Shown here: piece after piece, positions 9,666-18,059 of the stretch
How positions within the stretch are numbered: position 1 is the first letter of the stretch
Layout of the letters: each line of letters begins with the position of its first letter
NCBI GenBank assembly: GCA_009602725.1
Contig: WELB01000151.1
Location: 60,237-88,139, forward strand
Reading direction: 5' to 3'
Origin: Spirogloea muscicola
Taxonomy: Eukaryota > Streptophyta > Zygnematophyceae > Spirogloeales > Spirogloeaceae
Length of the DNA stretch: 27,903 bases
Notes under the pieces: model-generated
Database searches by the model: none
Told to the model about the DNA's origin: nothing
Seen by the model: only the letters and a program-made list of their open reading frames with translations
Program-made: the position numbers and the translations under genes

Positions 9666-10501
9666 CCAAGAGCTGAAAGGCTGCAAGATTTTAACAATCC
9701 TCAACGAGCAAAAGCGGCTCCCTGATAGGTGTCATTAGCACGACGGCGAGGCCGGCCCTAGGGCCGCTTCCACCAAAAAGCAATTGAGGGCGGGCTCCTC
9801 TGCCGTCTCTCAGCTGCGGCCAGCCCTGGCGACGGTCCTCGCAAAGTATAGCGGCAAAGATGTCAAACCCCCAGGCAAGTAAGAGAGAAGGACGCTCTCG
9901 CTTCCAGGAGAGGGCAAGTAACATTCAGTTGACAAGCCGATGTAGTCCTTAAGCGAGAAATCGCTAACGGGAAGCCTTGGCTGACTGGAGGTTAGCTAGA
10001 AGGCGGCAGAAGCTGCTAAGAGTTCCCGTCCCCCTCCCTTCCAAAATAGTTTAGGGGCGGTGAGTGGTTTCGCGAAGGCGGAGCAGCACCTGCGTCACCT
10101 GCTTGGTGGGCGGCGGCAAACCGCGTTCACCCAACAAGCAGCTCTGTCAGACACTTGGGGCGTCCGCCCTCCCGGGCTCCCCGACATCTAAATAACCACG
10201 GCACCAGCCCAGTCCTCAGCGCGGGGTCAGTTTTAGCATACTGGCCCAAGCCCCGCCTCTCTGCCCGCTCAACGCTCCATCTCCCCTTACCTCTCAGTGG
10301 CTCTGCCCAGCCGCTGGCACGCCGTTCGGCCTTCGACAATCTTCCGCTGCTAATGGTAGCCGACCATGGCTGCTGTTAACCAATCTGTCCTTCAGCCGAC
10401 GGCTGTGAGCCAACACGCTTGGCATGACAGCCGGTCAGCACGTGGAGGCCGCTACTTGGATGTCCGAAGACCGGACCGCAAAGCCTCTGCTGCCACCAAC
10501 C
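9666..10501. other. Gene-free stretch, little recognised
   Basis: The TIR-like end CGCTTCCAGGAGAGGGC of the 4111-4469 foldback recurs at about 9899-9915 without its partner arm. An LHVLTG-like remnant is readable on the minus strand near 10.43 kb. Nothing else is supported. Confidence 0.45.
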
Positions 10502-10872
10502 AGAAGAAAGTGCTCGCCCATTGAGGATAGGGGCTGGAAAAGCCAGCCCAAAAAAGAATGAAGAGAGTACAGCCAGGGGAAGCGCTAAGAAAAACAAGCA
10601 CACAAAGAAACTAAGCAGCTACGAATCACTCAGTAACCCCTGCTAGGCAGCCGCAGATCAGAGATGCTGGGCTCCTGGAAGAGAACAAGAGCTCCCCTAG
10701 CGTCTCTGACCTGAGGCTGCTTAGCAGGGGTGACTGAGTGATCCATAGCTGCTTTGTTTCTTTGTGCCTTTTTCTTAGCGCTTCCCCTGGCCCCCCTCGT
10801 CCTCTGTTGATTGTATTTGGGCTGGCTTTTCCAGCCCCTATTCTCAATGGGCGAGCACTTTCTTTCTGGTGC
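10502..10872. mobile_element. Foldback element, about 370 bp palindrome
   Basis: Left arm: AGAAGAAAGTGCTCGCCCAT, hairpin core 10531-10549 (GGGCTGGAAAAGCCAGCCC), CAGGGGAAGCGCTAAGAAAA, CACTCAGTAACCCCTGCTAG. Right arm: the same blocks in reverse complement, ending CAATGGGCGAGCACTTTCTT with core 10819-10837. Pairing continues almost to the centre (about 10675-10690). Each arm ends inward with the peptide remnant SDLRL-[PL]-SRG (10630-10662 on minus, 10705-10737 on plus). No transposase is present. It ends about 25 bp before the first W-box upstream of the WRKY gene. Confidence 0.75.
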
Positions 10873-10895
10873 AGAGCGCCCGCGCCCGCGTACGG

Positions 10896-11184
10896 TCAAA
10901 TACGGACAGATCTTTTGGAGTGCGGAGAGGGGCTGAGACGAAAAAGGGGCGAGGGGACACGACTGGCGGGCCTTTGACCCGGGGCGCTGACCGGAAACGC
11001 AATGGGCGGTCCGGTCAAGTAATAGGCCGAGACTCTAGGGCTTTGACCGGGTCACGGCGCTGACCGAGGGGGGTGCCCGTCACCAGTCAAAGGCCGGCGC
11101 GCTGACCGGGAGCACGGCACGGGCGGGGGAGGCCTGGGCGGCGGCACTTAGAGCCCACGGGTAAGGCGGCGGTCAAAGGGTCAA
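10896..11184. promoter_or_regulatory. Cluster of seven W-boxes upstream of the WRKY gene
   Basis: TTGAC[CT] occurs at 10974-10979 and 11043-11048 (+), and as its complement at 10896-10901, 11013-11018, 11085-11090, 11171-11176 and 11179-11184. Three GCGCTGACCG blocks (10984, 11057 and 11097 approx.) alternate with them, so part of the array is a diverged tandem repeat. By chance about 0.3 such sites would be expected in this length. W-boxes are the classical WRKY target, so auto- or cross-regulation by WRKY proteins is a reasonable inference. Confidence 0.7.
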
Positions 11185-11283
11185 CGGTCAGCGGGGGCCC
11201 CCGCGCGCAAGGCGACAAGAAAAGCGCGCCACGCCGAGGCGTACGGCCGCTTCGCCGCCCGGCTTGCTGGGCAGCTGCCCGCC

Positions 11284-11359
11284 CCCTTCCCCCCTCCTCC
11301 CTCCCTCCTCCCTCCCTCCTCCCTCCCTCCTCCCGGCAGCTGCCGCCCGGCGCCGGCAG
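11284..11359 (+). repeat. Pyrimidine-rich (CCTCCCT)n leader and N upstream of the WRKY start
   Basis: A CCTCCCTC run of about 50 bases lies 110-160 bp before the first possible WRKY ATG. The tract is followed by N at 11360 and GCC repeats. Its position fits a 5' leader or Y-patch. Confidence 0.6.
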
Positions 11360-11444
11360 NGCCGTTGCCAACTCTGGCGCCGCCGCCGCCAGCTCTGGCG
11401 CCGCCGCCGCCGCCGCCGCCGCCAAAGCCGCCATTGCCGCCGGC

Positions 11445-14400
11445 ATGAGTCCCCCCCTCCTCGGGAACCCGTCCGGGCCGCGGAGCCCCGCATTGGTCCC
11501 CCTCGTCGTCGCCGCCGCCTGCGAGCCCACTTGGGCGCCCACCAAGAGGTTCCCCCCGCTGTTCAAGACCAACTGCGGCGGCGCCCGCATGGAGCCGGCG
11601 GCGCAGCCCGCCGAGCTGTCCGAGTACGAGGTGGCGCTGGTGACGGAGGCCATCCGCTATGTAGAGCGCCAGCGCAGCGGCGGCAGCGACGGCGCCGAGA
11701 GCTCGCCCGGCAGTAGCGGCAGCCAGCCGGACGCTCGCCGCTCCTCCGACCTCGTCAACAAGCTCGCCGCCACGCTCCGCCAGCTCTCTGCCAAGAAGAC
11801 GGCGGCAACAGCGGCTCAGGCTGGCGCCTCGGCCTCCTCGGCTTCTCCAGAGCCGCAGGCCCCGCCGCCGCCCACGACCTCGTCCATGGCGGCCACCGCC
11901 GGCGGCGCTGGCGCCCGTGAGAGCTTCCTCTCGCTGCCAGACCTGCAGAGCGAGGCGCTGCCGCTGGGGCCCAGCTTCGCGGCGCCGTGGGGGGACCTCG
12001 CCGGCGGCTTCTCCCTCGGCCCCAGCGGCGGCAGCGGCGGCAGCGGCAGCTTCCGCTTGGAGGATTACCTCGCCACCGGCCCCCCGGCGACGGCGGAGAG
12101 CGCCGCCGCGGCCGCCATCAATATTTCCACAACGGCGACCCCCGCTGCCGCTGCCCAGCCAGCTGTCGCCGCGGCGTCGGCGACGTCCCCGCCGGCGGCA
12201 GGCAGCTCCCCGCCGCCGCCGTTCCACGGCTTCAACCCCCTCATGGACGGCTACAGCTGGCGGAAGTACGGCCAGAAGCCCATTATCGGCGAGCCAGGCC
12301 ACCTGCGGAGCTACTACCGCTGCACACAGGCGAGCGGCTCTCTCACTTGCCACTGGCATCACAATGCGATTCTTCGTTACGGATGACATACATAAGTTGC
12401 TGTCTGAACCTTGTCGTGATCTGAGGCTCTCGGCTAGAGCCCAGCTCTGACAGTGGGTCTGGCTCCACGTGGCATGTGACGATGCAACTCCAGGCTGACT
12501 GCACGGTGAAGAAGATCGTCGAGGGTCCGCGCCACGGTCAGCCTGTCGAGATCGTCTACAAGGGCGTCCACAACCACCCGGTCCAGGTCATCAGGTCAGT
12601 GCACCGCGTCACCAGCACTGGCTGGCATTTGCACGTTGCAACGTCTGAAGCTCTTAAGCGAGTCACTTAAATTGATGACTGATGATGGCCAATCAAAAGT
12701 GTATGCAATCACTCATGAGTCTCATGTTGGACGGGCTTTGCAGGCGCATCTCAGTGGTGACGGGAGGCGAGGTGCGCGTCCAAGAGGTGGGGCCGCAAGT
12801 GGGCGGCGGCGTCGGCACCAGCGTCATGAACTACTCGCAGGGCCAGGCCATCGACCTCTCGCCGATGCTGCAGCCGAAGCGCTCCAGCAGCTTCCATGGG
12901 CTGTCGCCAAAGCAGGAGCCAGACTCGGGGCCGCTCCCCCAGCCCAACAGCGAGCTCGCGCAGCGGCTAGCTGGAGTTGCGGAGCGGCTCGACATCAAGG
13001 ACGAGGCCCCGGCCTTCACTTTCAGCGTGTCGTCGGTGGCTGACAACCCGCAGGCATACGCACTGCCGGAGCTCTCGCCGCTGCTCTCCAAGCTGCCAAT
13101 GGCCGACATAGGTGCGCGCGCATCAATGTCGACGTCCAGCCCGCTTGCGCCACCGATGACCATGGTGCCAACTCCCGGCTCAGACCCCTATCTCGACTTC
13201 CTCCAGAGCCTGAAGCCAGCACCAGAGACCTCCATGGCACCCCAACCTGCTGGTTTCCAGCCTCCCACAGATCCCTCGCCACTGACCTACTGGAGGACCG
13301 GCAGCTATGGAAGCAGTAGCGGCGGCGCAGTGCCGACACCTACCGCAGCTATGCCTTTTGCGCCAGCCTTTCCGCTGCAGGGCATGCCGCCGACGCCCAC
13401 GCTGGGCAACGCCTTCGAGGCCTCCCAGACACAGCCCACTGTCCAGCCCATTGTGACTTCTAACGAGATTCAGCAGCATCAAGTGGCAACATCAGCAAAG
13501 AGCTTCTTCGCATCGGGGCTGAGCGTGGCCCCATCCTCGACATTCCTATCACCAACTGCATCTTCAAGCGGGACTGTGAGCTTGAAGGCCGCGGAGATGG
13601 TCGTGCGCGACAGCAGTTGGACGCACTTGCCAGACGCCTCAGACTTGAGCTCAACTGGGATAGACAGTGGGAGCTCCTCTTGGGAGGGTGTCGACGAGGC
13701 CAACAGCCCCAAGCAGGGGGAGCAGCAGCAGGGTACGTCCTTGACCACGGAGCTACCACTGTTGCTTCTTTAGGAGGAGCCATGGGACCATACCTGCTAA
13801 TCTGCTGCATGATACCTTCAGGTTTCTGTCACTCATCTGACCCATCCTGTTTTGTATTCTGTTCTGCAGCAGGTAGCAGCAAACGCAAGGTTGTAATCGA
13901 CAAGGATGAAGCCTTGACTGCGTTCCCCAGCCCCACGTCACTCAAGTGAGCAACATCCCTTCACATGGACAATCTCTTGTGTCAGATTCACGACCAACTT
14001 TTCGTAGCACCTGTTCCTTCGACTTGTATGATGGATTTGGAAGGGTGTCAGCTGGTATCTCAGCAGCATTATGAAGATAATTTAGGAGCCACACCTCTGG
14101 TGACTGTGAATCGAGAATGTCCATCTCACATTAGCTGCAACACTGCCTACTTCTCTGCAGGAAGGGCAGGTTGATGGATGAAGCAGACCCCGATTCCGTG
14201 AACGAGCGGCTGGTTCTGGAGACGATCTGCGGGCCTGACGAGGTCCTGGAGGATGGCTTCGACTGGGAAAAGAAGGGCCAGAGTACCAGGAAAAGCCCGC
14301 GATCCAGGTAAATGCTTGGGTGGTCAAGCGAAGCTCCACCTTCTCACACATACCATCATTCAGTTATATAGTGGGAGAATGAGCTCTCGGCGATGCCGAA

Positions 14401-14648
14401 TTGGTGGACCTAACCTGAAATTCCTTCGTTTGGCCCTCTGCAGGTCCTACTTTCGCTGCAAGCAGCCAGGATGCCCGATACGGAAATCAGTTTCACGCTT
14501 GCAAGGCGATCCGAGGGTGGTAGTGACCACCTATGAAGGGAAGCACAACCACGGCGTTCCGAAAGATGACCAGTCAGGAGCGAGCTTGACTGAGGCGATG
14601 CCCCAGGCTGAAACTGCCGAGGCTGAGCATCAGCAGTCTTCCACATGA
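11445..14648 (+). CDS. Group I WRKY transcription factor with a divergent C-terminal WRKY motif, 6 exons
   Basis: Exons 11445-12329, 12494-12594, 12744-13732, 13873-13945, 14161-14307 and 14444-14648 give 799 aa. The ATG at 11589 (CGCATGG) would give 751 aa and is equally possible. The role is nuclear, sequence-specific DNA binding. The N-terminal domain (about residues 268-323) has WRKYGQK and a C-X4-C-X22-H-X-H zinc finger. The C-terminal domain (about 714-768) has a canonical C-X4-C-X23-H-X-H finger but reads WEKKGQS in place of WRKYGQK. The last intron splits an Arg codon just before SYFRC, the conserved position in this family, which supports the model. The linker is rich in Ser, Pro and Gln, and SSKRKV may be a nuclear signal. 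Intron 1 (12330-12493) needs a GC donor to keep C-T-Q-A-D-C; the others are GT-AG. Exon 4 could start 3 bases earlier. Confidence 0.88.
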
Positions 14649-16030
14649 TCCCACAAGTCATATCAGGTAGCACCTGATAGTCATTGTGAAGTAGTTGTAC
14701 ACATACATTGATACAGGGGCTTGTCAGAAGCCTCGCCAGCCTTGTCTTTCAAATGCGAGACTTGCCTTAGACGAACGTTACTCAGACTAGCAGTCCTATA
14801 CGAAGTCTTACAAAGTTGGACATGAACATCACTGCATGATGTCAGTTATGTCCAAATTTTGCAGCTCAAGGTATCCTTGAGTTATTGTCGTTTGCTGTAA
14901 CACAATAAGAAGCAGCAGGTTTCACGACAGAAGCACGAAATGCCCTGTCCAGCGTACTTCTTGAAGCCTCTCTTGTGGGTCACCTAAGAAGGGCTATGGG
15001 TCTTATCCCAGTTGACTGACGTGTTCTTATTGCGACGTTCTTGACAATGCACTTCATTCGCATGACAATATGCAACTCCTGAGCATAGAGTTTGGGACAC
15101 AGACCTTCTCTGAGGCCCGGACCTCCAATTGGACAAATAGATGAGCTATTTCGACTAATCAAGATGCCCCATGATTTCTCTTTGTCGTCCTCCGTCTTGA
15201 CCAACTTGCTGCTCTAAGTCGCCATATGTCAGGAGCTGCAACAGGGGACACGAGCACTGCTGGATCTCAAGCATGCACCTGACCTCATTTTGCAGTGCTC
15301 CCAGGCCACTTGCACTTGCACTCTAAGAGATTGAACTCTGACATCTGCAATCTGCCATAAAGACGTTTCTACAACGTGCCCGTTGGAGCTCATGGCTTCT
15401 TGATGAAGGGTGTCAGTCTGCTCACAACCAACCTCTGTCCATGGCGTGCATGCTTGCCTGCCCGACTCCAGCATTCCTCCTTGCCTGTGTTGAAACTTGG
15501 AGTAAGGACCATATGTATGTCATGTCGAGGTCCAGGATGTGCATACCTGCCTAGAACTCTGCTAAAGTTGCACTTTAGACCACAATAAGCTGAACCTCTG
15601 GTGTACTTCACTGAAGTATGTATCTAGTGCTACTTTTGGCCCTTCTTGAAAGTGCTTGAAGACCTGTTTTTGAAACACAATGGAGCACACGTGGCTGAGC
15701 TTTTGCAAATGTACAAGGGGATAAACAGAAATATGAAATACGTTAAGTAATCTTGGCCACGGAAGGGGAAATGAGTGCCGTACAGAAGCTTGTAATGCTT
15801 GCTTCTCCAGAGACAGACACAGTACGACAAAGTAATTTACAAACTTCAGAGGGAGGGACTGCATGACTGACATTGTCGCCATGAGTGACACTACAGGCAG
15901 GTGCATCCATTGCTGCAATCCCACACAAAGGGTCGACTCTTTCTTGTCTGGGGCCTCCCACAGCCACGCCGCCTTTTGAAGCGCGTTAATTACTCCTTCC
16001 TCACTTGCTAAACGGCGTGATTTGCGCTTT
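14649..16030. other. WRKY 3' flank and intergenic stretch, nothing recognised
   Basis: No domain, RNA or repeat family member is seen. A 160-codon open frame on the minus strand (15562-16044) has a basic start but no family resemblance and is not called. Confidence 0.5.
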
Positions 16031-16039
16031 CCGACTTCG

Positions 16040-16305
16040 ACCACCGTTACTCCATTGGGGCTGTTTCATTCTCCTTCTGGGCTGGCCAATCAAAGCCATA
16101 GCCCTCTTCTGGACAAATCTGCCTTCTTTCTCTTTTCATAAGCCACGCCACTGTGTGAATGCTTCTTACTTCAGGAACTGCGCTGCCAAATCAGCTGGTG
16201 GCTGTGAGCGGCCAGCCCAAAGGAATGGACAAGGTCTGAAGAGGCCGAATGGCGCAAAAAGCAGAATAATAAGCGCAAAGACGGCAGCAAGGGGGCTGTC
16301 GGTAA
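16040..16305. repeat. Two hairpin units in opposite orientations
   Basis: A plus-oriented core lies at about 16079-16097 (GGGCTGGCCAATCAAAGCC). A minus-oriented core lies at 16200-16218 (GGCTGTGAGCGGCCAGCCC), followed by AAAGGAATGGACAAGGT. The second aligns with 3890-3995 over about 105 bp. Confidence 0.7.
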
Positions 16306-16696
16306 CCTCTAGTCAGAATAAATAGAGGTAGGGGTCCCGCTCCGCCAAGCCGTGGCGTGGCACGGCAGAGCTGGATCACCGATATCTCGATAAACCTGTG
16401 CGCGTTGCACCGTCGGATGCACCTACGACGGGTCCGATCCGAAGCCGCGGCGGTCTTCGATAAGGTAAACTGCCTCCCTGGCACAACGCCAATGAAGCCA
16501 TCCAGAAGTTGTCGAGGGGCAATAAGCGACCGGGACCTGGCTCCGCCAACTTACAGGTGGTAGCGTCTCGCTAAGTCGCAGATAAGAGTAGTTCCCCCCA
16601 CCTCCCCCCATAACCGCCGCCGCTGCCGCCGTCGCCGTCGCCGCCAGAGCCGCCGGTAGAGCTGCCGCAGGCGCCGCCGCCGCTGCCGCGGGAGCC
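16306..16696 (+). promoter_or_regulatory. Profilin upstream region
   Basis: The 390 bp before the profilin ATG contain a TATA-like AATAAATA (about 16317-16324) and, just before the start, GCC-rich sequence typical of the gene leaders in this window. The TATA assignment is weak; no transcript start can be fixed. Confidence 0.3.
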
Positions 16697-17480
16697 ATGT
16701 CGTGGCAGTCCTACGTCGATGACCACCTCATGTGCGACCTGCCGGGCGGCGGCATGCTCACTTCGGCCGCCATCCTCGGCCACGACGGCGTCGTGTGGGC
16801 CAAGAGCGACAAGTTCCCCGACGTGAGGGCCGCCGCCGCCGCCGCCGCCGCCGTCCGGCAAAGGAAGACGTCCGGCAAAGGAAACGATCGGAAGTGCTGC
16901 GGCTGAGGCTTCGCTGCGTGTGGACTGTGCTCCGCCTGGCGGCGTTGCCTTGCAGGTGACGGCGGCAGAGGTGTCGGCCATCATGGGCGAGTTCAACAAC
17001 CCCGGCCATCTGGCGACGACGGGCCTCTACCTCGGCGGCGTCAAGTACATGATGGTGGCCGGCGAGGCCGGCGCCGTCCTGCGAGGGAAGATGGTGCGCC
17101 AGCGAAAGCCTCTCCTGCGCCTTCTCCATGGCCTCCAGATCGTTAGCCTCTGACGGTAATTCCGTCTCTTCCACCTGTGCGTGGCCAGGGTGCTGGTGGT
17201 ACGACCGTCAAGAAGACGTCCAGGTCTGTCCACCAAGTCCAGGCCACAGCAGCTGGCGCTTTGCACCTCCAACAAATGACTAATCTTACTTGCTCAATGG
17301 TCTCTTGTAATTGCGTAACTATTGCTTTTGCTTAATCTTAAGCTTAATCTGCTGACATTGCGCGTTTCTGTGCCGTGCAGCGCCCTCATCATCGGCATCT
17401 ACGATGAGCCCGTCACTCCTGGCGACTGCAACGTCTGTGTTGAGAACCTCGGCGACTACCTGATTGGCCAGAACCTTTGA
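16697..17480 (+). CDS. Profilin, 4 exons
   Basis: Exons 16697-16822, 16956-17093, 17189-17223 and 17381-17480 give 132 aa, the usual plant profilin length. Profilin binds monomeric actin, poly-proline proteins and phosphoinositides in the cytoplasm. Seen in order: [11 protein letters not shown] with Trp3 and Tyr6 of the poly-proline site and the plant-conserved Cys13, the central [15 protein letters not shown] strand, [19 protein letters not shown], then [17 protein letters not shown] and a C-terminal helix [12 protein letters not shown]. All introns are GT-AG. Introns 1 and 2 fall near the two positions usual in plant profilins; intron 3, splitting the Ser codon of KKTS, appears extra. Intron 1 begins with a (GCC)n run directly after the donor, and retention would add only 26 codons before a stop. 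It is convergent with the EXORDIUM-like gene. Confidence 0.93.
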
Positions 17481-18059
17481 CACGGTGCTCAGTAGGGGCC
17501 ACCAGCTGCATGAGCAATGGAGCATGAGACCTCCACTTGTCAGGGCTTTCACTCCTGTAGAGTTGTCTGCGCAGACTGAGCCTTACGCCCACAAGGCCAG
17601 AAGACTCCAGGGGCCCAGGTGGACTCAAAGCCCTTTCACCTTCAAACCCATATGCCACACCTCGTCATTGGGGCGTTCTACAGTCATCCAATGCTTGCGC
17701 ATTGCTGTCGCCTATGAAGCTACTCTATGCCGGGCGATGATATGAAGCACAGTCCTCATGAATTGTCTCAAGTCTGCTGAGTGATCAGCAAAAAGAATGG
17801 GGAAACTTGCTCGCAGTCAGAAACAATAAGTGCTCGCCAGGCAAGGTAAAGCAGCCCATGTTGTTGTAAGTGTTGCAGAGGCGGCGTATGCCGCTCTTTG
17901 CTGCAAATCATCGGCATGACTGCTAACGACATTGACGTCCCTGCAGAGCCTTTATCAGGCACTGGGTCTGTGATGGAGGCCATACTGGACACCATCTTAA
18001 AATGCGGTGTTAGAAACTAGGTTGCTCCTCAAAGTTAGAAGCCTTATTGTGACACTTCA
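17481..18059. other. Intergenic region between two convergent genes
   Basis: It holds the 3' flanks of profilin (+) and the EXORDIUM-like gene (-). No coding exon, repeat or RNA is recognised. Confidence 0.5.

Noticed and set aside
12330-12386. WRKY exon 1 running on to the stop at 12386
   Set aside because: It would destroy the first zinc finger. A GC donor at 12330 restores C-X4-C-X22-H-X-H in phase with exon 2.
11181-12389. 402-codon minus-strand frame opposite WRKY exon 1
   Set aside because: A shadow of GC-rich coding sequence, full of Arg/Gly runs with an N inside. The opposite strand has a clear WRKY domain.
15562-16044. 160-codon minus-strand frame with a basic start (KRKSRR)
   Set aside because: No family motif, composition changes along its length, and its start overlaps the edge of a hairpin-repeat area. 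It is more likely chance.
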